A DNA stretch of 25,354 nt from NCBI GenBank assembly GCA_934157035.1, contig CAKPHG010000009.1, positions 1-25,354 on the forward strand, in the 5' to 3' direction. The notes beneath the pieces were generated by a model, which was given only the letters and a program-made list of their open reading frames with translations, was not told where the DNA came from and did not search any database. Both the position numbers and the translations under genes were made by a program. This document shows positions 15,801-23,721 of this stretch, one piece after another (positions within the stretch are counted from its first letter, which is position 1; each line of letters begins with the position of its first letter). This DNA is from an uncultured Clostridia bacterium (GTDB lineage: Bacteria > Bacillota > Clostridia > TANB77 > CAG-508).

Positions 15801-16241
15801 TAAATATACATCTTCTTTTTCGATATCTATAGCTTCTTTTAATTTATCTAAAGATACTTGATGTTTTTTTAGTTCTGTTATTTGAGTATCTATCAATTCA
15901 ATATTTTTATCTGATTTTCCTAAAAAAGTAAGCTTATTTTTCTGTTTTTCTAAGATATCATAATAAAGCATAGCTTTTCCTGCTTTTGAAAGATTTGGTT
16001 TAGTTATACCTCCCACATCATTTAAAGCTCTATATGACATACGAGCAAAAGTTAATACTTCTGCATTTATAACACTTTTATTTCCAAGCTTTTCTAATAA
16101 TCTCTTTTCTGCAGTATATGAATATTGTTCAGGAGTAATAATATAAATCTTCTTATTTTCCTTTATTCTATCTTTTATTTCATTTAAACATGTTTCTGTT
16201 TTCCCGCTTCCTGCTTTTCCACAAATTAACCTTAAACTCAT
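12864..16241 (-). CDS. addB: ATP-dependent helicase/nuclease subunit B
   Basis: AddB pairs with AddA to process double-strand breaks for recombination. At 1125 residues it is near the usual 1150-1170. The Walker A site is GKAGSGKT (8-15). The C-terminal nuclease domain shows GKIDRID and IIDYKSS. One cysteine in YQSCPFSYYLKYG and three in CDYCEFKEIC near the end match the iron-sulfur staple of AddB. ATG at 16241 follows AAAGGGAG. The last eight bases overlap the start of pgeF, so the two are translationally coupled. addA, normally the next gene, is not found in this window. Confidence 0.95.
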   Translation of the reverse strand: MSLRLICGKAGSGKTETCLNEIKDRIKENKKIYIITPEQYSYTAEKRLLEKLGNKSVINAEVLTFARMSYRALNDVGGITKPNLSKAGKAMLYYDILEKQKNKLTFLGKSDKNIELIDTQITELKKHQVSLDKLKEAIDIEKEDVYLQKKLEDIYSIYKEYEQALYGKYIEENDKLDILASQLKNTTEYNNVIFYIDEFDGFTKQEYSVIEELLKISDEINVTITTDDLDMTKSIYEDLFYSNKQVADKLLFLARSNNIQCEKTLLLDSTYRFKNDELKHLEENINKIPYSQYNKEIENIELYLAKNPYLEIENIAKQIIKLIRNEKYRYKDIVIISKQLQVYGSLIKAIFGIYNIPVFIDEKKQLNQNLFAKYILAILEIYSSNWSYESVIGYLKTGFIDANESQIYEFENTTRKWGIKGQKWYKDEWNFFSEDEEEKEKSIRVNIIRNNYIKPLLKLKEKFNNSKTVASMNTALYEFLVENNIIEKLKEKQKVLEEQGKIELAKEQESAWDAIIKTIEEMNELFGENKTTFAYYKELLKVGLNKNPLGRIPETQDQVIVGDVDRTRTNKVKAVFLVGVNDGIFPSIRKEEGFLNDEDRKELKNKNIELAKGTLENLYEENFIIYKAFTTAEEKLYVSYSSSDSQGASLRPSIYVTRLKKIFTNLKEKSDIQEEIAFEIINDINTFNELIKNIRRKKDGEHIEPIWDIVYEYYKNKDEWKEKLNQAEEALEFRNEPEDISNENINKMYGNTLVTSISKLEKYQSCPFSYYLKYGLKLKPEDEYKMKSIDTGTFMHETIDEFFHIVRQEELEINELNEEKIYEIIQKIIEEKLGLPKYYIFTSSEKFRALTNKLKKVVYVSMQYIIEGLKNSDFKVMANELEFKKGKEYKPIKLSLEDGKKVEITGKIDRIDIAKTKEGNYIRIIDYKSSVKNIDLNEVMAGLQIQLITYLDAACKIEQMMPAGILYYNLIDPVLKSNKPISKENIEEEIKKKFKMNGIILADVNVIKMMDKKLEKGSSNIVPAYLDKDGNVSKSKSNTLTKYEFEDLMEKTNSIIKDISRQILRGNIKISPYYQTKNNKTACDYCEFKEICNYKEKGCIHYNYIKNDTRENILSKIRKERDLDE

Positions 16242-16263
16242 ACTTCTCCCTTTCTTTTAGCTT

Positions 16264-16292
16264 ATTCTAACATATATTATTACTGCTTTCAA
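16264..16292 (-). promoter_or_regulatory. addB promoter
   Basis: TTGAAA (16292-16287) and TAGAAT (16269-16264) are 17 bases apart, about 23 bases before the addB start. It lies between the yitT stop and addB, so addB-pgeF can be transcribed independently. Confidence 0.65.
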
Positions 16293-16301
16293 GTTATATA
16301 T

Positions 16302-17171
16302 TTATAACTTTTTAAATCCTTTTCCCCATGTTTCTCTTGCATTTGATATAATTATAAAAGCTTTGTTATCAATTTTTAAGGCTATTTGTTTTATCTTACT
16401 TATATCACTTCTAGAACCTACACATAATAACATCATTCTATCCTCATTAGTATACATTCCTTTTGCATAAATTCCCGTACTACCTCTTGTTAAACTTTGT
16501 CCTATTTCTTTTGAAATCTGTTCGTATTTATTAGAAATAATAAACATCATTTTTGTGAAATTAACTCCTTCAAATACTATATCTATCATCTTTCCATTTA
16601 AGTATATAGCTATTGCTGAGTATAATCCTATTTCAATATTTTTAAATACTATTACATTTAATAGTACAATAACAAAGTCAATTATTACTATTAAACTACT
16701 TGTTTGATAATGTGCTTTAAACGAACGAATAATATATATTAATAAATCTGTGCCTCCTGTAGAAGCTACTGCTTTTAAAACTAATGAAGTACCTATTCCT
16801 ACAATAATTCCTCCATAGATACTTGCTAAAAATTTATCCTGAGTTAATGGTTTAAAATTTTCTAATATGTCAATAAATATTCCTAATAGGGCAGTTCCTA
16901 TTATAGCTTTTACTAAAAATTTTTCTCCCTTTCTAAAATAACTTAATATAAATAAAGGTACATTAAGTAAAAACATTGTTGTTCCTACTGGCGTTTTAAA
17001 TAAATAATAACTAATAGTAGCAATTCCAGAAAAGCCTCCCGTAGATAATTGGTTTGGAAGCAAAAATAATGAAGTTCCACAAGCCATAATAAAACAGCCT
17101 ATTATTAACATTATTATTTCATAAACATTGCTTTTTATGTTTAATATTTTTTTTACCTTTGTATAACTCAT
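16302..17171 (-). CDS. YitT family membrane protein (DUF161/DUF2179)
   Basis: The protein has 289 residues, with about five to six hydrophobic segments in the first 200 and a soluble C-terminal DUF2179-type domain (from about MMFIISNKYEQISKEIG). The N-terminal MACGTSLFLLPNQLSTGGFSG and the ASTGGTDLL segment are typical of the family. The biochemical role of these integral membrane proteins is not established. ATG at 17171 is preceded by AGGAG. It is separated from the upstream radical SAM gene by a hairpin and from addB by 60 bases that hold the addB promoter. Confidence 0.88.
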   Translation of the reverse strand: MSYTKVKKILNIKSNVYEIIMLIIGCFIMACGTSLFLLPNQLSTGGFSGIATISYYLFKTPVGTTMFLLNVPLFILSYFRKGEKFLVKAIIGTALLGIFIDILENFKPLTQDKFLASIYGGIIVGIGTSLVLKAVASTGGTDLLIYIIRSFKAHYQTSSLIVIIDFVIVLLNVIVFKNIEIGLYSAIAIYLNGKMIDIVFEGVNFTKMMFIISNKYEQISKEIGQSLTRGSTGIYAKGMYTNEDRMMLLCVGSRSDISKIKQIALKIDNKAFIIISNARETWGKGFKKL

Positions 17172-17222
17172 ATAAATTTCTCCTATTTATATAAATTATT
17201 ATCTTTTTTTAGCTTCTTATTC

Positions 17223-17288
17223 AAAAAAAGACATTGAATATTAGAATGAAACTACTTTAGCTTTATTCTATATTCAACATCTTTTTTA
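17223..17288 (-). terminator. imperfect terminator after the radical SAM gene
   Basis: AAAAAAGA...TTGAATA pairs with TATTCAA...TCTTTTTT, with a two-base mismatch inside the stem and a loop of about 20 bases. The outer end overlaps the stop codon of the radical SAM gene. Confidence 0.5.
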
Positions 17289-18365
17289 TTTTTTCACATA
17301 CATATCTCTATTTTCTTCTAATATATCTTCGTAAGTCTTCTCTACTGTCATTTCAAAATTTCCACATTTTATTGTGTCGTTTGGTTTTATTATAACATCT
17401 ACTTCATATATATCTTTTAATTTAGTTATATTTTCTTTCTTATGTCCTATTATATTATTAATATCTTCTGGATTGGCCTTTATTTCTACTACTTTTACTT
17501 TTGTATTGCATTTTTTTATTTGATTTACTATAGTATCGTACCACAATCCTCCTTCAACTAATTGTCTAAAAGCTGGATGATATGGTCCTGCTACTACTTG
17601 ACTAGATTCATTATTAGGGTCTGTAATTTCATCTGTGTTTTGCAATCCTATTCTTATAATTTTTACTTTATGACTATTAAATAAGTTTGCTACTTCTTTA
17701 CATCTTTCCACTGCTTGTATTATAGATAATGGTTCATATTCTCCATTTTTATATTTTTCTTCCAATTCTGTATCTTTTATAACAAGTACTGGATATATAC
17801 GAACTATTTTAGGTTTTAATTTAATTAAATCTTTTGCTGTATTAACTTCATCTAATGCTGTACTCTCTGGAAGACCTACCATCATTTGATGTCCTAATGT
17901 AAATCCATAGAATCTAATTAGTCTTGATGCCTTTTTTACATCTTCAAAGGTGTGTCCTCTTTTAGCTTTTTCTAATATATAATTATTACTTGATTGAACT
18001 CCCAATTCAATTGTTTTTACTTTATATTTTTTTAGAAATTTTAATATATCTTTATCTATAGCATCAGGTCTAGTTGATATTCTAATACTTTCTACTTTTC
18101 CTTCTTTTACATATTCATATGCCGCTTCTAATAACTCAGTCTGAATATTTTTATCTATTGCTGTAAAACTTCCACCGAAGAATGCAACTTCAACTTTATT
18201 TTCTTTATCTTTAAAACTATTTAAATATTCTTCTATTATCTGTTTTACGTCTTCTTTTGTTACTTGTTTTTGTTTTCCAGTTATTTTAGTTTGATTACAA
18301 AATACACATGCATTTGGACAACCTAAATGTGGTACAAAAATTGGTATAATATATTCTTTCTTCAT
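17286..18365 (-). CDS. radical SAM protein, Elp3-like
   Basis: The 359-residue protein has the radical SAM cluster motif CPNACVFC (Cys16, Cys20, Cys23), then VAFFGGSFTAID, IRISTRPDAID and LGVQSSNNYILEKAKRGH, all typical of the Elp3-like radical SAM group. There is no acetyltransferase domain, so it is shorter than true Elp3. Members beside rnc are common in Clostridia, but their substrate is not known to me. Its ATG overlaps the rnc stop by one base (TAATG), with AAGGAG inside the end of rnc, so it is co-translated with RNase III. A role in RNA modification is possible but only inferred. Confidence 0.85.
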   Translation of the reverse strand: MKKEYIIPIFVPHLGCPNACVFCNQTKITGKQKQVTKEDVKQIIEEYLNSFKDKENKVEVAFFGGSFTAIDKNIQTELLEAAYEYVKEGKVESIRISTRPDAIDKDILKFLKKYKVKTIELGVQSSNNYILEKAKRGHTFEDVKKASRLIRFYGFTLGHQMMVGLPESTALDEVNTAKDLIKLKPKIVRIYPVLVIKDTELEEKYKNGEYEPLSIIQAVERCKEVANLFNSHKVKIIRIGLQNTDEITDPNNESSQVVAGPYHPAFRQLVEGGLWYDTIVNQIKKCNTKVKVVEIKANPEDINNIIGHKKENITKLKDIYEVDVIIKPNDTIKCGNFEMTVEKTYEDILEENRDMYVKK

Positions 18366-19060
18366 TATTTTTTTTCATCTCCTTTTTGTTTAAATTCTTC
18401 TATTGCTTTTCTAGCGGCCTCCATTTGCGCTGCTTTCTTTGTTTTTCCTATTCCTTCTGCTAAAAATTTACCATTATATTTTACTTCTGCAGTAAACACT
18501 TTATCATGGTCAGGTCCTTCTTCATTAATTATGTTATATTCTATTTTTACATCTCCATGAACTTGTAATATTTCTTGTAAAACTGTTTTATAATCTTTTT
18601 GTCCTACATTTTTACTAGCTATCTCTGCTTCTTCTTTTAGATTTTCTACAATAAATCTTTCTGCTTCTTCTAATCCAGAATCAAAATATATTGCTGCAAT
18701 TAACGCCTCTACACTATCTGCCATAATAGCTTGTCTTACTTCTTTATGAGAAGCAAGTTCACTTTTCCCTAAATATAAGAAATCACTAAAATTATGCATT
18801 TTTGCAATCTTATATAAACTTTCTTCACAAACAATGTCTGCTCTAACTTTAGTCATTTCTCCTTCTGTTAATTTTGGAAAATGGTTATATAAATATTTAC
18901 TAGAAATAAATTCTAAGATACTATCTCCCAAAAATTCTAATTTTTCATTACTTTGAATATGGTTTTCAAATGCATAAGATGTATGTGTTAATGCATTTTT
19001 TAATAGAGCTTTATTTTTAAACTTATAACCTATATTTTCTTCAAATCTTTCTAATTTCAT
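18365..19060 (-). CDS. rnc: ribonuclease III
   Basis: RNase III cuts double-stranded RNA, including rRNA precursors and sense-antisense duplexes. The product is 231 residues. The signature NEKLEFLGD lies at 38-46, followed by EGEMTKVRADIV, and a C-terminal dsRNA-binding domain runs from about DYKTVLQEIL to KAAQMEAARKAIEEF. ATG at 19060 has GGAGGTG upstream; an earlier in-frame TTG at 19114 is part of the -35 box. It begins a two-gene transcript with the radical SAM gene. If the small RNA at the left end is an antitoxin, RNase III would be a natural processing enzyme for the duplex. Confidence 0.95.
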   Translation of the reverse strand: MKLERFEENIGYKFKNKALLKNALTHTSYAFENHIQSNEKLEFLGDSILEFISSKYLYNHFPKLTEGEMTKVRADIVCEESLYKIAKMHNFSDFLYLGKSELASHKEVRQAIMADSVEALIAAIYFDSGLEEAERFIVENLKEEAEIASKNVGQKDYKTVLQEILQVHGDVKIEYNIINEEGPDHDKVFTAEVKYNGKFLAEGIGKTKKAAQMEAARKAIEEFKQKGDEKK

Positions 19061-19085
19061 AATTTCACCTCCTTTTTTTTTATTT

Positions 19086-19114
19086 ATTTTATAACACATT
19101 ATAATTATTTGCAA
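19086..19114 (-). promoter_or_regulatory. rnc promoter
   Basis: TTGCAA (19114-19109) and TAAAAT (19091-19086) are 17 bases apart. The start would lie about 20 bases before the rnc ATG. Confidence 0.65.
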
Positions 19115-19163
19115 CCTTTTTGACCATTTATTTGTATCTTGTGATATATTCGAAATAAAAAAA

Positions 19164-19183
19164 GAAAGGCATATTTACCTTTC
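19164..19183 (-). terminator. terminator after acpP
   Basis: GAAAGG pairs with CCTTTC around an eight-base loop, followed on the minus strand by a run of seven T. It lies 15 bases after the acpP stop. Confidence 0.75.
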
Positions 19184-19197
19184 AATTTATATTATTA

Positions 19198-19437
19198 TTA
19201 TTCTACATGATCTTTTATGTAGTCGACTACATCTCCTACTGTAACTACTTTCTCAGCATCAGCATCTGGAATTTCTATATCAAATTCTTCTTCTAATGCC
19301 ATTATTAATTCTACAATATCTAATGAGTCAGCTCCTAAGTCATCTATAAAAGATGCTTCCATTGTAACTGCTGTTTCAGCTACTCCTAATTGTTCTACAA
19401 TTATTCCTTTAACTTTTTCAAATACTTCTTCTGCCAT
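19198..19437 (-). CDS. acpP: acyl carrier protein
   Basis: This 79-residue acidic protein carries growing acyl chains on a phosphopantetheine arm attached to Ser38 in the GADSLDIVEL motif. Length and composition are typical. It lies 75 bases downstream of plsX, with a terminator right after, so plsX-acpP probably forms the transcript. A GGGGAGGTG-type binding site precedes the ATG. Confidence 0.96.
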   Translation of the reverse strand: MAEEVFEKVKGIIVEQLGVAETAVTMEASFIDDLGADSLDIVELIMALEEEFDIEIPDADAEKVVTVGDVVDYIKDHVE

Positions 19438-19512
19438 AATTTTATTACACCTCCCCTCAAGTGTATGTCTATTTGTCTTAACAATAATACAACTTTATAT
19501 AATTGTCAAGCA

Positions 19513-20529
19513 TTATTTTTCAAATTCTTCTATCATTTTTTCTACTGCTTTATTTTTTACAAATTGTTCTGCTTGTTTTATAGTAAATTCAAATACTTTT
19601 GCATCACTACTTCCATGAGCTTTTACCACTGGTTTTTTTACTCCTAAAAATAATGCTCCTCCATATTCTTTATAATCCATTGCTTTTTTCAATCCATTAA
19701 TTGCTGGCAATGCTGGTATTGCACCTATTGTTGTAAATATATTCTTCTTTATATTTTCTGATAATGTTCTTTTTACTAATTTTCCTACACCTTCTACAGT
19801 TTTTAAGAATACATTTCCTGTATATCCATCTGCAATTAATATATCTAATTTACCAGAAAAAGCATCTCTACCTTCAACATTTCCTACGAAATTAATGTTT
19901 AACTCTTCTGCTTTTTCTTTTAGTAGTTGATAACTTTCCTTTACAAGTTCATTTCCCTTTGTTTCTTCAGTTCCTATATTTAAAAGTCCAACAGTTGGAT
20001 GTTCTATTCCAAATGTATTTCTATTATAAATAGTTGCCATTTGTGCAAATTGTAATAAATTTATTGGTTTGCAATTTGTATTTGATCCACAATCCATTAA
20101 CATTAATCTACCTTTATATGAAGGAAGTATTCCTGCTATAGCTGGTCTATCTACTCCTTTTATTCTTCCTACAAGTAATGTAGCTCCTGTTAAAAGTGCT
20201 CCCGAATTACCTGCAGAAATAAATACATCACCTTTACCCTCTTTTAGTAAATTAAAGCCTACAACCATAGAAGAGTCTTTCTTCTGCTTTATTGCATGTG
20301 TTGGAATATCGCACATTTCTATTGTTTCTGTTGTATTGTAAATGCTTAATCTTTTTGATATTTCAGATATGTCTTTTTTGCCATAAAATTCTTGTATTTT
20401 ATTATTTATTATGTCTTTATTACCTATTAAACATACTTCTGCTTCTATTTGGTCTATTGCTCTTACTGCTCCTTTTATTGTTGCATCTGGTGCGTTATCT
20501 CCACCCATTGCATCTAATAATATTATCAT
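19513..20529 (-). CDS. plsX: phosphate acyltransferase PlsX
   Basis: PlsX makes acyl-phosphate from acyl-ACP for phospholipid synthesis at the membrane surface. The 338 residues begin IILLDAMGGDNAPDATIKGA, the family signature, and include MLMDCGSNTNCKP and ADGYTGNVFLKT. ATG at 20529 is preceded by AAAGGAG at a slightly long spacing of about 12 bases. Its ACP substrate carrier is encoded next. Neither rpmF nor fapR, common neighbours in other Firmicutes, is present here. Confidence 0.95.
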   Translation of the reverse strand: MIILLDAMGGDNAPDATIKGAVRAIDQIEAEVCLIGNKDIINNKIQEFYGKKDISEISKRLSIYNTTETIEMCDIPTHAIKQKKDSSMVVGFNLLKEGKGDVFISAGNSGALLTGATLLVGRIKGVDRPAIAGILPSYKGRLMLMDCGSNTNCKPINLLQFAQMATIYNRNTFGIEHPTVGLLNIGTEETKGNELVKESYQLLKEKAEELNINFVGNVEGRDAFSGKLDILIADGYTGNVFLKTVEGVGKLVKRTLSENIKKNIFTTIGAIPALPAINGLKKAMDYKEYGGALFLGVKKPVVKAHGSSDAKVFEFTIKQAEQFVKNKAVEKMIEEFEK

Positions 20530-20573
20530 TTATTTTAATTTCTCCTTTAGTTAATATATATTTTTATTTAAAT

Positions 20574-20602
20574 ATTTTATAACTTATATTTAAGAATGTC
20601 AA
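20574..20602 (-). promoter_or_regulatory. plsX promoter
   Basis: A perfect TTGACA (20602-20597) and TAAAAT (20579-20574) are 17 bases apart, downstream of the ribosomal cluster terminator. Confidence 0.7.
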
Positions 20603-20663
20603 TTAAATAATACATATTCTATAACTTAAATAAAAAATATTCAACTATTCTGAACATTCAGTC

Positions 20664-20698
20664 AAAAAAAGATTAGTGTTTGACACTAACCTTTTTTT
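20664..20698 (-). terminator. terminator ending the ribosomal protein cluster
   Basis: A-rich and T-rich flanks enclose TTAGTGT paired with ACACTAA around a three-base loop. Located just after the rplL stop, it separates rplL from plsX. Confidence 0.8.
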
Positions 20699-20706
20699 AT
20701 TTGTTA

Positions 20707-21069
20707 CTATTTTAATTCGATAACTGCTCCAGCTTCAGCAAATTTAGCTTTTAATTCTTCAGCTTCTTCTTTAGTAGCTCCTTCTTTAACTGTTTTTGGT
20801 GCTCCATCTACTAATTCTTTAGCTTCTTTTAATCCTAATCCTGTTGCATCTCTAACTACTTTAATTACTTGGATTTTGTTTGCTCCAGCATCTTGTAATA
20901 CAACATCAAAAGATGTTTTTTCTTCAGCTGCTGCTCCAGCTGCTGCTCCAGCTGCAGGTGCAGCTGCTGCTACTGCAGATACTCCATATTTTTCTTCTAT
21001 TGCTTTAACTAATTCAGCAAGTTCAGCTACTTTTAAGCTGTCTATTTTTTCTAATAATTCTTCTATCAT
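20707..21069 (-). CDS. rplL: 50S ribosomal protein L7/L12
   Basis: The stalk protein recruits translation factors. It is 120 residues: an N-terminal dimerisation region (IDSLKVAELAELVKAIEEKYG), an alanine- and glycine-rich hinge, and a C-terminal domain with KTSFDVVL, IQVIKVVRDATGLGLKEAK and LVDGAPKTVKEG. AGGAGG lies upstream of the ATG. The 131-base gap to rplJ carries two small inverted repeats (TTGTGA/TCACAA and GCAATTA/TAATTGC) without a T tract. No rpoB follows. Confidence 0.97.
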   Translation of the reverse strand: MIEELLEKIDSLKVAELAELVKAIEEKYGVSAVAAAAPAAGAAAGAAAEEKTSFDVVLQDAGANKIQVIKVVRDATGLGLKEAKELVDGAPKTVKEGATKEEAEELKAKFAEAGAVIELK

Positions 21070-21200
21070 TTTTATTTCCTCCTAAATTTTTTATTTTCTT
21101 GTGATTTAAGTTCACAACTCTATTTTCTTTTAGCAATTAATAATTGCCTCTTGCATTTATTTCTAAATGCTATGTTTCTAAAACAAAGTTTATTTTATTA

Positions 21201-21701
21201 CTATGCATTTTCTTTTTGCATTCTAACTTGGTCAATAGCAACAGCGAATTTTGAAATAGTTCCAAGTAATCCACCTGCAAGCATACCAAGTAATTCTTGT
21301 CTTGATGGTAATTTTGCTAAAGCTATTAATTCTTCAGCTGACATTATTTTGCCTTCTACTATACCACCTTTAATTTTATAAAATTCATTTGCTTTTGCAA
21401 AATTGTAGATAGCTTTTAATGGATCTACATAGTCTTCTGTTGATAAAACAACAGCTGTTGGACCTTCTAGAACTTCATCTAATCCACTTTCTCCATTTGC
21501 ATCTAAAGCTCTTTTTATAATATTGTTTTTTATAACTTTATATTCTGAGTTTGTACCTCTTAAAGTATTTCTTAAAGCTGTTACATCTTCAACTGTTATT
21601 CCTCTGTAATCTGTTAAAAGTATTACTTTAGCATCTTTGAATTTTTGTGCTAATGCTTTTACCTCTTCTTCTTTTTGTTTTAATATTACTTCACTTGCCA
21701 C
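21201..21701 (-). CDS. rplJ: 50S ribosomal protein L10
   Basis: L10 anchors L7/L12 dimers to the ribosome and represses its own operon by binding the leader RNA upstream. The 166-residue protein contains VILLTDYRGITVEDVTALRN and the KNNIIKRAL segment typical of the family. The start is GTG at 21701, with GGAGGTG ten bases upstream; no in-frame ATG is nearer. Confidence 0.96.
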   Translation of the reverse strand: MASEVILKQKEEEVKALAQKFKDAKVILLTDYRGITVEDVTALRNTLRGTNSEYKVIKNNIIKRALDANGESGLDEVLEGPTAVVLSTEDYVDPLKAIYNFAKANEFYKIKGGIVEGKIMSAEELIALAKLPSRQELLGMLAGGLLGTISKFAVAIDQVRMQKENA

Positions 21702-21723
21702 TTTTTATTCACCTCCTAAAATT

Positions 21724-21855
21724 TACTTTTCTATATTGCGAATATAAAAAGTCCAATCTGTATAGCCATATTACAAGGCATATAAAGATTGGACTTACCC
21801 GATTCTCTATCTATGCCTCGGTAGGACTTATATTTTGCCTACTTTCTTTGGCTAC
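21724..21855 (-). ncRNA. ribosomal protein L10 leader
   Basis: Upstream of rplJ the minus-strand RNA contains AGTAGG followed by CCTACCGAGG, the recognition element for the L10-L12 complex. An 11-base stem (AAGTCCAATCT with AGATTGGACTT, 21749-21796) then carries a U-rich tail, which acts as an attenuator. Excess L10 would favour termination before rplJ-rplL. The boundaries are approximate. Confidence 0.85.
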
Positions 21856-21860
21856 TATAA

Positions 21861-22544
21861 TTATTTTTGATCAATATACATACCAGGTCCCATTGTTGTA
21901 GAAACAGAAACACTCTTAATGTATTGTCCTTTTGCTGCAGCTGGTTTTGCTTTTATGATTGCAGACATAATTGCATCATAGTTTTCATATAATTTTTCTG
22001 CTCCAAATGATACCTTTCCAAAACCTAAATGGATAATGTTTGTTTTGTCTAATCTGTATTCAACTTTACCAGATTTAATTTCGTTAATAGCTTTTGTAAC
22101 ATCCATTGTTACTGTTCCTGATTTAGGGTTTGGCATTAATCCTTTTGGTCCTAATACTTTACCTAATCTACCTACAACACCCATCATATCTGGAGTAGCT
22201 ACGATTACATCATAGTCAAACCAATTTTCTTTTTCAATTTTTGGTATTAATTCTTCTGCTCCAACATAATCAGCTCCTGCTTTTTCAGCTTCTTCTGCTT
22301 TTGGTCCTTTAGCAAAAACTAAAACTTTTAGTGTTTTACCTGTACCATGAGGAAGTACTGTTGTACCTCTTACTTGTTGGTCAGCATGTTTTGAATCTAC
22401 ACCTAATTTAACATGTAATTCAACTGTTTCATCGAATTTTGCTTTTGGCATTTTTTCGATAATGTTTAGTGCTTCTTTTACATCATAAAGTTTATTTTTA
22501 TCTACTAGTTTTTCGCACTCTGATATTCTTTTTCCTTTACTCAT
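21861..22544 (-). CDS. rplA: 50S ribosomal protein L1
   Basis: This 227-residue protein forms the L1 stalk near the E site. It shows KFDETVELHVKLGVD, VRGTTVLPHGTGK and MGVVGRLGKVLGPKGLMPNPK, all family landmarks. A strong AGGAGG precedes the ATG. It lies 71 bases after rplK and before the L10 leader. Confidence 0.97.
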   Translation of the reverse strand: MSKGKRISECEKLVDKNKLYDVKEALNIIEKMPKAKFDETVELHVKLGVDSKHADQQVRGTTVLPHGTGKTLKVLVFAKGPKAEEAEKAGADYVGAEELIPKIEKENWFDYDVIVATPDMMGVVGRLGKVLGPKGLMPNPKSGTVTMDVTKAINEIKSGKVEYRLDKTNIIHLGFGKVSFGAEKLYENYDAIMSAIIKAKPAAAKGQYIKSVSVSTTMGPGMYIDQK

Positions 22545-22615
22545 TTTTTCCTCCTTTGGTTCTAACGAAACTATTTTTAGTTTCTCCCATATTAATATTA
22601 ATTTTTTAGTTTGTA

Positions 22616-23044
22616 CTAGTCTACAACTACTACACCCATGCTTCTTGCAGTTCCTGCTACCATACTCATTGCAGTTTCTAATGATGCTGCATTTAAGTCT
22701 GGCATTTTTTGTTTTGCAATTTCTTCAACTTGTGCTTTTGTAATAGTTCCTACTTTGTCTCTATTTGGCTTTCCAGAACCTTTTTCAATTTTAATTGCTT
22801 TTTTAATTAAAACTGCTACTGGTGGCACTTTAGTAATGAAAGTAAAAGATTTATCTTTGTATACTGTAATAACAACTGGGATTATCATTCCAGGTTGGTT
22901 TGCAGTTCTATCGTTAAATTCTTTTACGAATTGCATAATGTTAACACCACTTGATCCTAAAGCTGGTCCTACTGGTGGAGCTGGTGTTGCTTTTCCTGCT
23001 TCAATTTGTAATTTTATTAAATTACTAATCTCTTTCTCTGCCAT
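22616..23044 (-). CDS. rplK: 50S ribosomal protein L11
   Basis: L11 binds the GTPase-associated centre of 23S rRNA and is needed for stringent-response sensing by RelA. The 142 residues include KLQIEAGKATPAPPVGPALG and the C-terminal MVAGTARSMGVVVVD. AGGAGGTG lies upstream. A promoter at 23088-23117 lets rplK-rplA be expressed separately from nusG. Confidence 0.97.
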   Translation of the reverse strand: MAEKEISNLIKLQIEAGKATPAPPVGPALGSSGVNIMQFVKEFNDRTANQPGMIIPVVITVYKDKSFTFITKVPPVAVLIKKAIKIEKGSGKPNRDKVGTITKAQVEEIAKQKMPDLNAASLETAMSMVAGTARSMGVVVVD

Positions 23045-23087
23045 TTTGTTGCACCTCCTTTGGTTTTAAGTATATTTACATCTAATA

Positions 23088-23117
23088 ATTATAGATAATT
23101 TATTAATTTGGTTACAA
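23088..23117 (-). promoter_or_regulatory. rplK promoter
   Basis: TTGTAA (23117-23112) and TATAAT (23093-23088) are spaced by 18 bases in the 95-base nusG-rplK gap. Confidence 0.55.
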
Positions 23118-23139
23118 AATTTAAGATTTTGCTTCCATT

Positions 23140-23676
23140 TTAAACTATTTTTGTTACTTGAGAAAAATCTACTTCTATAGGTGTTTCTCTTCCAAACATA
23201 GATACTAATACTTTTACCTTATGTTTGTCTTTATTAATTTCTTGTACAGTTCCTACGAAACCATCAAATGATCCTCCTGTTATTGATACTGAATCTCCTA
23301 CTGAATAATCTACATTGACATTTTGTATCTCAAATCCCATTTGTCTAATTTCTTGTTCTGTAAGTGGAATAGGGTCTGTTCCTGAACCTACAAATCCAGT
23401 AACTCCTCTAGTGTTTCTTACAATGTACCAAGTTGCTTCTGTTACAATCATTTTTACTAAAACATATCCAGGAAAAACTTTCTTTAAATTAGTTTTCTTT
23501 TTACCATTTTTTATTTCAATTTGTTCTTCCATTGGAACTATTATTTCAAAAAAGTAATCTTCTAATTCTCTATTTTTAACAGTTTTTTCTAAATCTGTTT
23601 TTACTTTATTTTCATATCCAGAATATGTATGAACTACATACCATCTTGGTTCTAAGTTTTCTGTTTCTTGAGACAT
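23140..23676 (-). CDS. nusG: transcription termination/antitermination factor NusG
   Basis: NusG binds RNA polymerase and links it to Rho or ribosomes. The 178-residue protein has the N-terminal NGN domain (RWYVVHTYSGYENKVKTDLE, FPGYVLVKM, VRNTRGVTGFVG) and a C-terminal KOW domain (VGDSVSITGGSFDGFVGTV). It lies between secE and rplK, as in most bacteria. Confidence 0.97.
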   Translation of the reverse strand: MSQETENLEPRWYVVHTYSGYENKVKTDLEKTVKNRELEDYFFEIIVPMEEQIEIKNGKKKTNLKKVFPGYVLVKMIVTEATWYIVRNTRGVTGFVGSGTDPIPLTEQEIRQMGFEIQNVNVDYSVGDSVSITGGSFDGFVGTVQEINKDKHKVKVLVSMFGRETPIEVDFSQVTKIV

Positions 23677-23721
23677 AAAAATAAGCCTCCTTTAATTATT
23701 TCTTTACATTATAAAGTTTCG

